This document shows, in pieces, positions 55,909 through 63,938 of a stretch of 64,000 nucleotides of DNA; the stretch's first letter is position 1, and every line of letters begins with the position of its first letter. Below the pieces are notes generated by a model, which worked only from the letters and a program-made list of their open reading frames with translations, was not told the DNA's origin and ran no database searches. The stretch comes from Rosistilla carotiformis (lineage in GTDB: Bacteria; Planctomycetota; Planctomycetia; Pirellulales; Pirellulaceae). Made by a program: the position numbers and the translations under genes. The stretch covers positions 6,487,411 through 6,551,410 of the forward strand of contig NZ_CP036348.1 of NCBI RefSeq assembly GCF_007753095.1, read 5' to 3'.

Positions 55909-57201
55909 TTATGGTGATAAACGAATGCTCGCCGCCGGCAAACGCTGAATCGGCGCCCCGATCGACATTTGCGACGCAGGACTGAGCGGGGCTCCTGTAA
56001 ACAGATTCTGCCTAGCCAGCGCATCGATACGCTTGTCCGTCAGGTATTCCAGGTAGTCGTGATCGCTGCCGACGCTTTGGGACGCATCAAATTGACGAAT
56101 GTGATCACGTGAGAGGGGCAACCGGTTGATCCCACAGATACCTGTGTAGCCCAATGCGGGCGTATTATTGTCGAGTTTGAGGAAGCGATACAACTTCAAG
56201 TACTGATCGCGTGAGTTATGCAACAAGAACAACCGTTGGACAGGATACAACGCCTGAGTGCGTGTGGTGATAAAACAATCGTTGCGGATCGCCGGAGCGA
56301 CCAACCCAAGATTCACGCGAACCGCCGAAACGGGTGTGTTGGGTAACCGCGAACCACACAACGAACCGCCTCCCATCAGATGCATCGCTCCAATGGCCAA
56401 CCGTCCGCCAAAACTGTACCCAATCACCGCCACCGGTTCCTGTGTTTGGATAAAGGTCATTAACCGAGCGAAATGAAAGGCGTGCAGATCAGCCCGCTCG
56501 GCCTTCACACGAACATCGCGAACCTGTCCCTTGATCTGATCGGCCGGCCACATCCAGATCACGAAACGAATCGATGTTGAAATAGGTCTCGAGCCCAGGA
56601 CGGTCTGATCATAGGTCTGTAACCCACGCCGAATCGCCTTGGTCTCCGGCGTCCGATTTCCATGAATCAAAAAGATCGTTTGCTGTTTGCCAGGGCCAGA
56701 ATACGGACTGAGGAAGCGCGACGCACTCTCGTTTACCCAACGCCCTCCGTCGATCCGCCGACGATATTGAAGCGATTCGATTGTCGCGTGTCGCGATCCG
56801 ACGTGTCGGCTGCTGATCGTCCAGACCTCATCGCTCTCGCGTACGTCAAACTCCTCCAGAGGCGTCGTCTCAAGCTCTGCTTCGATCGCCTCCTTAGTGA
56901 CCGCATCGGCAGCGACCGATTCAGGAGCGGGTTGGTCGAGCAACGATTGGTCCGCTTCGTCGACCTCCGACATCGCTGCGGGAGGCGTTGGCTCCGCCGC
57001 GTCGGGATCACCTGGCAACGTCGCGTCGGCCGCTGGCGTTCCCTCCGCGGGAACGTTCGGCGCGGGGGAAGCCTCGCCATCCGAGGCAACCTCTGCAGGA
57101 GCGACGATCGGTGGCGTCAATGCGGGCTGCGCGTACGAAGGACCTGCGACTTGAAGTAGAAACAATAGCAGCCCAAAGGCCAAACTGTATTGCATCGTCA
57201 T
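55909..57201 (-). CDS. Secreted alpha/beta-hydrolase-like protein
   Basis: 430 residues from the ATG at 57201 (57195 is equally possible). The signal peptide (MTMQYSLAFGLLLFLLQVAG then SYA) is followed by an acidic, Ala/Pro-rich linker of about 90 residues. The C-terminal part has an alpha/beta-hydrolase fold: IFLIHGNRTPE (oxyanion strand), nucleophile elbow VIGYSFGGRLA (GxSxG), and late SVGSDHDYLEYL with a possible catalytic His. The long disordered linker suggests a periplasmic or surface-tethered enzyme. The substrate is unknown. A clear terminator hairpin lies upstream at 57375-57400, so it has its own promoter. Confidence 0.82.
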   Translation of the reverse strand: MTMQYSLAFGLLLFLLQVAGPSYAQPALTPPIVAPAEVASDGEASPAPNVPAEGTPAADATLPGDPDAAEPTPPAAMSEVDEADQSLLDQPAPESVAADAVTKEAIEAELETTPLEEFDVRESDEVWTISSRHVGSRHATIESLQYRRRIDGGRWVNESASRFLSPYSGPGKQQTIFLIHGNRTPETKAIRRGLQTYDQTVLGSRPISTSIRFVIWMWPADQIKGQVRDVRVKAERADLHAFHFARLMTFIQTQEPVAVIGYSFGGRLAIGAMHLMGGGSLCGSRLPNTPVSAVRVNLGLVAPAIRNDCFITTRTQALYPVQRLFLLHNSRDQYLKLYRFLKLDNNTPALGYTGICGINRLPLSRDHIRQFDASQSVGSDHDYLEYLTDKRIDALARQNLFTGAPLSPASQMSIGAPIQRLPAASIRLSP

Positions 57202-57374
57202 GCTTTGCGAAACCGAAAACCAGGGAATATCAGCGGAGACATCCTCGCTGGCTCGAATGTCCAACGCGACAGTGTTCCGGAACGATCAACAGCGTACTGC
57301 AGCTTCTACAGGGTGTCCTATTCAACAGTGTAGCTCGCCGTTGCGCTGCGCGATGCTATCTATCAACAATAGAA

Positions 57375-57400
57375 GCCCGGCAACTGCAAAGTTGCCGGGC
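57375..57400 (-). terminator. Hairpin terminator of the charged-repeat lipoprotein gene
   Basis: A perfect 11-base-pair stem, GCCCGGCAACT with AGTTGCCGGGC, and a GCAA tetraloop lie 59 bases past the stop of the lipoprotein gene. The downstream side on the minus strand is T-rich but not a pure T run. Good strength for a terminator. Confidence 0.65.
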
Positions 57401-57458
57401 ATCGAACGTGTACAAAAGATCCTTACACGATGGCAGGATCAATCAAACGTGAAACCGA

Positions 57459-57830
57459 TTATTCAACCGCTTCCAGTTCATCAGCCTTTTCCTCACCTCG
57501 ATCTTCGACGGCGTCGGCTTTGTTTTCCCCACGAACTTCTTCTTGATCGGCAGCGGCTTCACCTCGATCTTCGATTGCATCGGCTCGCTCTTCAGCACGA
57601 TCCTGAACCGCATCGGGAGCATTGTCGGTTCGTTCACGCAAATTCTCCGCTGCGTTCTGGGATTGATCGCGAATGGCTTCGGCTTCCATTTGCGAAGAAT
57701 CGCGGATTTCTTCCGCTTGATATTGGGTTTGATCGCGGATCTCATCGGCTTGTTGATCAAACGCCGATTCATCACAGCCAACAAACAAAATGGTACTGAG
57801 TGCCAAAGCACTTGCGGTGAACGTCTTCAT
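57459..57830 (-). CDS. Charged-repeat lipoprotein (123 aa)
   Basis: The start is the ATG at 57830, with AAGGAG seven bases upstream. The signal peptide MKTFTASALALSTILFVGC ends in a lipobox (FVGC). The mature protein is a Glu/Asp/Arg/Ala/Gln-rich chain with imperfect repeats of 9-15 residues: DQQADEIRDQTQYQAEEIRD, then EEVRGENKADAVEDRGEEKA. It should be a long helix with a strongly charged surface, perhaps a periplasmic spacer or outer-membrane-anchored rod. No named family. A consensus sigma54 promoter lies upstream and a strong hairpin downstream, so it is a single-gene unit. Confidence 0.85.
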   Translation of the reverse strand: MKTFTASALALSTILFVGCDESAFDQQADEIRDQTQYQAEEIRDSSQMEAEAIRDQSQNAAENLRERTDNAPDAVQDRAEERADAIEDRGEAAADQEEVRGENKADAVEDRGEEKADELEAVE

Positions 57831-57895
57831 CGAATTCTCCTTATTTTGCGTTAAGATTGCTTGCGAACATTCGCGAGCGGTGGAACAGGGGAATC

Positions 57896-57910
57896 GCAAA
57901 CGTCGTGCCA
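57896..57910 (-). promoter_or_regulatory. Sigma54 (-24/-12) promoter of the charged-repeat lipoprotein gene
   Basis: Read on the minus strand from 57910: TGGCACG, ACGT, then TTGC ending at 57896, followed by G, a match to the sigma54 core at the exact spacing. It lies 65 bases before the ATG at 57830. Confidence 0.7.
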
Positions 57911-58019
57911 GTGGCACCGCAGCAAGGCAAAATTGAATTCCGCCACCGAGAACCGCTCGATGATCGACAATCGTGAGCGTTTTGGCAGCAACGGAAACAG
58001 AATTGTGGACGCGTTCGCG

Positions 58020-58733
58020 TCAACTCGAAGCCGACAGTGCGTCCTCCAATGCGTCGGCGATGTCGCGTTTCAATTTCCGCCAACCGTTCGCCTCGCAAAC
58101 CAAGTCCTGATTCACTTCCAGTTCAATGCCTGCATAACTGGAACCGGGAAACCGCCGTCGCAAGGCGGTTGTAAAACCATCGGCCCTCCCCAAATAGGGA
58201 TAGTTCCTTCGAATCCGCAAAGCATCGTTGGCCTCTTGCAACGCGTTGTGCCAGCGATCACAGAACGTCTTCTCCGTCCCGCGCCGCGGATCATATAAAA
58301 GCCCGATGTCGGCGTTACGGATCTGACCATGCAGTTCGGATACAAAGGTATGTAGCGACAAATGCAAGACACGATTTCCGATCGCCAAGCGGTCCTCGAT
58401 CCAGGCTTCCACCTGCCTCCGGTGTGGCCAATAGTATCGCTGCAGGATGGCCTCCTTTGCCGCCGGTTCCAAGCGTTGGCTGAACTCCGAAAACAGTTGG
58501 CGATGGCGCGGCGATCGATTCACTTCCACCAACAACCGCGAGACGGTCGTGCGAAAGAGAACCGCCGAACAATGCCGCTGCAACGTTCTTCCCAAGGCGA
58601 GCGAACCGGGATCCCAACCGCGATGGCTCGCGAGTATCGCTTGCGCATCGCCAAACAAATGCATGAATTCAGCCGGAATATGGTTGGTCGCATGCTCGCA
58701 AGTCAGAATCAAATCCACGTAACGCCCTCCCAT
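58020..58733 (-). CDS. N-formylglutamate amidohydrolase-family enzyme
   Basis: 237 residues from the ATG at 58733; a TTG at 58775 would add 14. DLILTCEHATNHIPAEFM is the family's opening metal-site block, ASHRGWDPGSLALGRTL carries the conserved D/R, and HLSLHTFVSELHGQIRNADI and GIELEVNQDL complete the core. HutG-type enzymes cleave the amide of N-formylglutamate; members in this kind of cluster probably trim or release an acyl-amino acid. It is the last gene of a four-gene operon with GCS2, RLAN/ATP-grasp and C39-like proteins. Confidence 0.85.
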   Translation of the reverse strand: MGGRYVDLILTCEHATNHIPAEFMHLFGDAQAILASHRGWDPGSLALGRTLQRHCSAVLFRTTVSRLLVEVNRSPRHRQLFSEFSQRLEPAAKEAILQRYYWPHRRQVEAWIEDRLAIGNRVLHLSLHTFVSELHGQIRNADIGLLYDPRRGTEKTFCDRWHNALQEANDALRIRRNYPYLGRADGFTTALRRRFPGSSYAGIELEVNQDLVCEANGWRKLKRDIADALEDALSASS

Positions 58734-58785
58734 CGCCGCGTGATGACTGTCATGACACGACGGCGACTTCCCCAATCGATCCGAC

Positions 58786-60030
58786 TTACCCAGTCGTGAA
58801 GGCGCGTCCCGCCGTCAAGCAATCGCTCAACGAGCGATAGACTTCGGACAAACGTTCCTGCCGCATGTCGTCTCCAATCGCCCTCGCAATCCGCGTCGCC
58901 AGACAGCCCTCGCGGAGGATCACCCGCAGTTCATTTTTGACATCGCCGATCAGCAACTCATGCTCCGCCCCGACGTCGATCAGATGCCGCCAAAGCTCAC
59001 CGGCCGTGACCGATCGATCCACCACTCCGAATTGCCGCAAATAGTCCGCGTCGTCGATCACCGTGGATTCTACGTCGGCCGAGACACGATCCAACAAAGA
59101 TGACAACGTCGACGTCGCCACTTGTTGTTGGCTCTTCAACGGCTGACAACGCTCCGCCACCAAGGTCTTTAGTGCCGCGATCGCGGCGACGCAGATCGCG
59201 ATGTCCACCGCGGGATGCTCTTGGACATCCATCACGCGAATCTCGACCGATCCACGATCAAAACGAGCAATCGCGCCGCGGGCGTTCAAGAAGTTCGCAT
59301 CGAAAACGCCAGCGGAATCGTGCGGCGCGATCGCAGCTTGCAAGCCACCAAAGATCTCGTGGCGATAGGTCGCTTCGTCATAGATCGGTTCGGGAATCAT
59401 ATCGCCCGTCAAAAACGGGACTCGCCTGCAATGCTCGCGAACCTTCTGCATCCGCATGTCACGCCACGGACCGAACTGACGCTGCACGATCGGCGAACTG
59501 GCCGCCAATGCCGGCAGGATCGGCAACAGCAAGCGAACGGCCGCATGCAGCCGAGCGAATTCGTAATCGTTGGCAAATGGAAGGTTTAAGTGGACGCTTT
59601 GCACGTTGGCCCAACCGTGCGTGAAGCAATCAAAAATTGCATGGTATGCGTTGTAGATCTCCGCGCACTGGTGCGGCCACAACTGGGTCTCGGTCGTGGG
59701 ATCCATCCAGGGATGCATTCCCGATGGCATCAAAATCGCATCGTGACTTGCCAACGCTGCCTGCAAACGCGCGACCCCTTGTTGCAGGCTGGTCGATAGC
59801 GACATCAGATCGGCAGTCGGATGCGCGCCTTTGAGTTCCAACACGTGCAACGCCAGTTCGTTACTCCATGCGGTCGGGCCGCATTCGAAATCGCTGGTTG
59901 GTCGACCAGCCGCCGACTGCAGGACGCGATCGGCAATCGGACGGACGTCGAGCGTCTCGCGGTCGACGACCATATATTCCAGCTCGATGCCAAACGCTTC
60001 AAAAATTGACAAACGACTCGGCTGATTCAT
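58786..60030 (-). CDS. GCS2-family carboxylate-amine ligase
   Basis: 414 residues. FEAFGIELEYMVVDRETLDV at the start contains the E-x-E-Y metal/ATP motif of glutamate-cysteine ligase family 2. NELALHVLELKGAHP and VQSVHLNLPFANDYEF are the next conserved segments, and GSVEIRVMDVQEHPAVDIAI the C-terminal one. It is longer than, and clearly distinct from, the YbdK-like protein at 17333-18466. Its ATG overlaps the TGA of the ATP-grasp gene (ATGA), so the two ligases are made together. Predicted to form an amide bond between a carboxyl group and an amine; the substrates are unknown. Confidence 0.88.
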   Translation of the reverse strand: MNQPSRLSIFEAFGIELEYMVVDRETLDVRPIADRVLQSAAGRPTSDFECGPTAWSNELALHVLELKGAHPTADLMSLSTSLQQGVARLQAALASHDAILMPSGMHPWMDPTTETQLWPHQCAEIYNAYHAIFDCFTHGWANVQSVHLNLPFANDYEFARLHAAVRLLLPILPALAASSPIVQRQFGPWRDMRMQKVREHCRRVPFLTGDMIPEPIYDEATYRHEIFGGLQAAIAPHDSAGVFDANFLNARGAIARFDRGSVEIRVMDVQEHPAVDIAICVAAIAALKTLVAERCQPLKSQQQVATSTLSSLLDRVSADVESTVIDDADYLRQFGVVDRSVTAGELWRHLIDVGAEHELLIGDVKNELRVILREGCLATRIARAIGDDMRQERLSEVYRSLSDCLTAGRAFTTG

Positions 60031-61502
60031 TGAGTGAGATCCATCGATTTAATCCGTTCGATCCGACGCAGGAACGATTCCATAATGCGACGATACAGAT
60101 CGTCTCGGAGAAACTTGTCTTCGACTCCCGAATCGAGATTGGGGTTGTCGTTGACTTCGATCACGAAAAACTGCCCGTCGGCTTCTTTAATGTCGACCCC
60201 ATAGAGACCGTCGCCGATCAGATCGGCCGCCTTCTGCGCGAGCGCAACCGCTTTTCGCGGGGCGATCTCGACGGGCATGGTTTCGCATTTGCCATACTTG
60301 CCATTTTTTTCTTCGGAGTCCTGTTTGATGATCTGCCAATGCCCGCGTGCCATGTGATACTTACACGCAAACAACGGACGACGGTCGAGGATTCCGATCC
60401 GCCAATCAAAATCAGTCCGCATATATTTTTGTGCAACGACCAGTTCGGAATCGGCAAAGTAGAGATCCAACTGGCGAGTCAATTCTTCCAACGATTCAAC
60501 CTTGACCACGCCCTGGGAAAACGCGCTGTCGGGACGCTTCAAAACACAGGGGAACCCAAGCTCGGCCACGATCCGCGCGGCATTGCCTCGATACGCGACG
60601 ATCGTTTGCGGCGTGGCGATCTTCGCTTTGTGCAGCAGTTCGGCCAGATAGACTTTGTTGGTGCACTGCAGGATCGATTTCGGGTCGTCGATGACGACTA
60701 AACCTTCGCGTTCGGCGCGACGCGCCAGGCGGTAGGTGTAGTGGTTGACCGCGGTCGTCTCGCGGAGGAACAACGCGTCAAATTCCAACAGCCGACCGGC
60801 GTCTTCGATCGTCAACAGTTCAGCGTTGATGCCAACACTTGCCGCTGCCTTGACCATCTTCTGCAGCGCCTTGTCGTCCGATGGAGAGTTGTCGCCCTCT
60901 TTCGGGTTGTGGAGGATCGCAAGATCAAACCGGTACGATGCGCGTTTGGCTTTGCCTAACGACCCATGATTGAAGTGCCGCTGCGCCTGCTCGGCAACAA
61001 ACGGTTGATGCGACGCGGGAATGTCTTCCAAACCAATCGCATGGGCACTGGCGAGCCGCCACTTCTTCCGACGCGTAAATTCGAACCGCAACAACGGTGC
61101 TTGGAACATCGTTGACAATTCCCGCGCCAGACGATTGTAGCGCGACGCGAGATTGCGTCCGAAATAGACGCTCATCGAAAACGTATCCGAATGCAGCGGT
61201 GTCAAACACTGATTGATCAGCCCCTCGAGTTCCAGCGGCACCAAACGGATCGCTTGCCGTTGTTCAAGATCTTGGATCGTTACGACGCTGGGAAAGGGGC
61301 GGTGCCCACGCGCTTCGGCCAACAGCGAAACATAGTATCCGAGGCTCTGATAACGGTACGAACGCGCCAGGTTGTACAGTTTGATATTACGACGACGATT
61401 CCAGTCGGGACTGGTCAAGTATTCGTGGGGATCGACGATTTCGACGTCGGGAATGTTTCGAATCCAATCCTGTTCTGCCTCGGTAACGATTACGACAGCC
61501 AT
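60027..61502 (-). CDS. RimK-like ATP-grasp ligase with RLAN N-terminal domain
   Basis: 491 residues. The N-terminal third (IRNIPDVEIVDPHEYLTSP, YVSLLAEARGHRPFPSVVTI) matches the RLAN domain that precedes a class of RimK-like ligases. The C-terminal half is the ATP-grasp fold: IDDPKSILQCTNKVYLAELL, CVLKRPDSAFSQGVVKVESL (glycine-rich/P-loop strand), AQKYM, DWRIGILDRRPLFACKYHM and the Mg-binding VIEVNDNPNLDSGVED. The enzyme should activate a carboxylate as an acyl phosphate and couple it to an amine. It is the second gene of the operon; the C39-like gene ends 20 bases upstream. Confidence 0.9.
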   Translation of the reverse strand: MAVVIVTEAEQDWIRNIPDVEIVDPHEYLTSPDWNRRRNIKLYNLARSYRYQSLGYYVSLLAEARGHRPFPSVVTIQDLEQRQAIRLVPLELEGLINQCLTPLHSDTFSMSVYFGRNLASRYNRLARELSTMFQAPLLRFEFTRRKKWRLASAHAIGLEDIPASHQPFVAEQAQRHFNHGSLGKAKRASYRFDLAILHNPKEGDNSPSDDKALQKMVKAAASVGINAELLTIEDAGRLLEFDALFLRETTAVNHYTYRLARRAEREGLVVIDDPKSILQCTNKVYLAELLHKAKIATPQTIVAYRGNAARIVAELGFPCVLKRPDSAFSQGVVKVESLEELTRQLDLYFADSELVVAQKYMRTDFDWRIGILDRRPLFACKYHMARGHWQIIKQDSEEKNGKYGKCETMPVEIAPRKAVALAQKAADLIGDGLYGVDIKEADGQFFVIEVNDNPNLDSGVEDKFLRDDLYRRIMESFLRRIERIKSMDLTQ

Positions 61503-61522
61503 CGATCTGCAAAGTCCTTCAG

Positions 61523-62257
61523 CTATGTTTGTGGACGCAGGACCAAAAAATTGGAATCAAAAGTCACGATGCCTAACAAGACCGCCGCGGCAACGTGATC
61601 GATTGGCGACCAATAATACGGTTGCGAGGAGAGATTGGAATACGGGTGCAACGGATCGGCGATCATCACCGAATCCGCTTCGTCGTCGTAGCCGCTGAGC
61701 ACAACAAAGTGCCCGACCGGTTCGCCTCGCAGATCGTCGGGAATGCTACTGATCCCGCGTTCATCGGGAGGCTGCGGACACTCGCGCGATTCTTGATATA
61801 AAAAGGTGGCACTCAGCCCTGCTAGCATGGGCACCCGCTCGGTAAGGTGCTGCCGGATCAAGGGACGTTCCAGCGGCTGCATCCGCACTTGGCCCCCCAA
61901 CGCCAGGAAGCGTAGGTAAGCTTCGGTGGCCACGCCCAAGCGGGGATTGGAATTCCCCTTGCACTCCCGCTGACGTTCCAGGCGTTCCGCCAGATCGATA
62001 TCGGGACGGTTGAACCAGCTGGGATCGAAGACCTGGACGTTGTACGTGTAGATCGTCGCAGAGAAGCCACGGACCATGGCATGGCAAGCCAACTGGACCG
62101 CAAGCGTGCCCCCCATCTCCAGCTGAGGAATGTCGGCAAGGATCTGCGCGACGTCCATGTGGAATCCCCAATAGCGGTAAATCGCTTGCAGGCATGTTGC
62201 TCCACAGGCGGAATCCGTCGGCTGGGTTTCGATTTCAACGGGTAGGGTCAGCTTCAT
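61523..62257 (-). CDS. C39-like papain-fold peptidase of the amidoligase cluster
   Basis: 244 residues from the ATG at 62257 (the frame stays open to 62389). No signal peptide. TQPTDSACGATCLQAIYRYW holds the catalytic Cys in the C39 'DCG..sl' position, GHFVVLSGYDDEADS the catalytic His, and MIADPLHPYS the Asp. The middle part (residues 70-150) is a helical insert. The related C39 peptidases cut leader peptides after a double glycine; as the first gene of a ligase operon it may instead trim the product or its amino-acyl donor. It could also serve as an amidase/transpeptidase. Confidence 0.8.
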   Translation of the reverse strand: MKLTLPVEIETQPTDSACGATCLQAIYRYWGFHMDVAQILADIPQLEMGGTLAVQLACHAMVRGFSATIYTYNVQVFDPSWFNRPDIDLAERLERQRECKGNSNPRLGVATEAYLRFLALGGQVRMQPLERPLIRQHLTERVPMLAGLSATFLYQESRECPQPPDERGISSIPDDLRGEPVGHFVVLSGYDDEADSVMIADPLHPYSNLSSQPYYWSPIDHVAAAVLLGIVTFDSNFLVLRPQT

Positions 62258-62552
62258 TCGTGCGGGCGAACGGGAGAAACCATCGAACGCCGACCTCGAT
62301 CGATGAGCCGGTGAGCGCATGATAACACTGGTCGATCCCCGTTGAGAAGGACTCAAACGCCTCTCGCGTTCCAAATTGCCTCGATCCAATCTCTCGAGCG
62401 CTCTTGGTGCGACATCGGTCGCGATCTAGAATGGAACACGAGCCAAACTCGAATGACTCAAGTCGTTGCGGCAACACCGTCGATCGGCCTCCCCCGCCGG
62501 AGCCCCCCTCCGCCGCTTGAACACACCTCAAACTCTACAAACGGAGAATCCA

Positions 62553-62936
62553 ATGCGATTCATGGTTTATGTTGCCGCGATCTTGATTGCCGCGGGTATC
62601 GTTTTTGTTATGGGCAAACCCACCGAGACCCCAGAACCATCCAACGTCGCCAGCAGCGCAAGCCTAAACAGCGAAGCGGGATCGGACGTCGACGTGCAAA
62701 GCGTGGCCTTGAGCGTGCCTGGCATGCACTGTGCTTTTGGTTGTTATCCGACCGTTAAAGAAGCGTTGGAATCGGTCGATGGCGTCCAAAGTGTCGAACT
62801 GGCGAAACAGAAAAGCGAAACCGAACTGGATGACAAAACGGTCTTCGTGACGTACAGCAATGCTTTCAATTTGGAAACCGCATTGGCCAAGCTGGAAAAA
62901 GCGGGCTTCGACGCCAGCAAGATCGACGCCAACTAA
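62553..62936 (+). CDS. Membrane-anchored heavy-metal-associated (HMA) domain protein
   Basis: 127 residues with GGAG about seven bases before the ATG. An N-terminal hydrophobic helix (FMVYVAAILIAAGIVFVMG) anchors it; a Ser/Ala-rich spacer follows. VALSVPGMHCAFGCYPTVKE and SVDGVQSVEL have the ferredoxin-like HMA layout, but the metal site is Cys-x3-Cys (CAFGC) rather than Cys-x2-Cys. TVFVTYSNAFNLETALAKLE completes the fold. It may bind a metal in the periplasm or be a metal-independent variant. No P-type ATPase is adjacent. A strong terminator follows. Confidence 0.85.
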   Translation: MRFMVYVAAILIAAGIVFVMGKPTETPEPSNVASSASLNSEAGSDVDVQSVALSVPGMHCAFGCYPTVKEALESVDGVQSVELAKQKSETELDDKTVFVTYSNAFNLETALAKLEKAGFDASKIDAN

Positions 62937-62960
62937 CGCGAGCCTTCCACCTGGCAATCG

Positions 62961-62984
62961 GCTGCGGGGTTTCCGCAGCTTTTT
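62961..62984 (+). terminator. Intrinsic terminator of the HMA-domain gene
   Basis: A perfect 7-base-pair stem, GCTGCGG and CCGCAGC with a GGTTT loop, is followed at once by TTTTT. It starts 25 bases after the stop and is the clearest intrinsic terminator in the window. Confidence 0.85.
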
Positions 62985-63047
62985 GGAATCGATACGCACG
63001 CCTTCGGGGGCATTGGGACATGACCGCTTCCACCGCGTCAAGCGATT

Positions 63048-63938
63048 CTATTCCAGTAGCTTGGTGATCAAGAACGCGTTGGCGCTGGCAAACGGCGTCT
63101 TGAAATGCCCGGGAATGGCGAGATGGCATTCCTGGCCGACGCTATCCGCCTTCTCCTTCATTTTCACGCCGTAAACGGGGTGGTGGATGCCATGTCCTGC
63201 ATTTTTCGAAGGGAGCGTCATGTCCGCTGAATAGGACATGTACAGCGGGGGATCGTCGCCGCTGACGTGATTGTAAGGCGAGAATTCGACATATAGATCG
63301 TGATGCTTGTCGTAATTGGCCAACGCCCCGGCCATCGTCGATTCACCGACCGCCATGTTGATCATCCGATGCTTTAGCACGCCCGGCCCCAACCAAGGCT
63401 CGATCACTTTGGGATCGATGGAGGTTTGTCCCGCCGAGGCCGCGGCGGCGGTAACACGCGTCGATTCCCGCGCAATCGGGTCTTCCGAATCGGGATCGGC
63501 CAAATCGTCGTGACACAACAGCCACATCGACGTGCAAGCGCCCGCGCTGCCACCGGTCAACGCGATCCGGTCGGTACGCAGATTCCAATCGCTGGCTTTG
63601 CTGCGCAGGAACTGCACCGCCCGGGCGGCGTCGTGAACCGGTGCGGGCAATGGCACTTCACCGGTCAAACGGTAATTGATCGCGGCATACGAGATCCCTT
63701 TGTCCAGGAACGGCTTCACATCGGTCGCCCGACGCTGTTTGTCTCCAGCCACCCAACCACCACCGTGGATGTAGATCAATAAAGGACGTGGCCCATCACC
63801 CTCGGCCTGCCAGAAATCGATCACCTGCTTGGCGTGCGGGCCGTACGGGACGTTGGCGTGGGTGGGAAGATCATCAGCCGAAGCGGTAGCCCCGACGGAC
63901 AGCAACGCGGCGGTTGCGGCGGCCAAAATGAATTTCAT
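63048..63938 (-). CDS. Secreted alpha/beta-hydrolase (esterase/lipase-like)
   Basis: 296 residues. Signal peptide MKFILAAATAALLSVGATAS, cleaved near ASA. LLIYIHGGGWVAGDKQRRAT is the oxyanion-hole HGGGW motif, GISYAAINYRLTGE the following strand, and ALTGGSAGACTSMWLLC the nucleophile elbow (GxSxG, Ser in GGSAGA). The C-terminal GQECHLAIPGHFKTPF supplies a likely catalytic His. It resembles the BD-FAE/carboxylesterase group of hormone-sensitive-lipase-like enzymes, which in planctomycetes often act on acetylated or feruloylated glycans. The substrate is inferred only. The frame is complete within the window. Confidence 0.9.
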   Translation of the reverse strand: MKFILAAATAALLSVGATASADDLPTHANVPYGPHAKQVIDFWQAEGDGPRPLLIYIHGGGWVAGDKQRRATDVKPFLDKGISYAAINYRLTGEVPLPAPVHDAARAVQFLRSKASDWNLRTDRIALTGGSAGACTSMWLLCHDDLADPDSEDPIARESTRVTAAAASAGQTSIDPKVIEPWLGPGVLKHRMINMAVGESTMAGALANYDKHHDLYVEFSPYNHVSGDDPPLYMSYSADMTLPSKNAGHGIHHPVYGVKMKEKADSVGQECHLAIPGHFKTPFASANAFLITKLLE

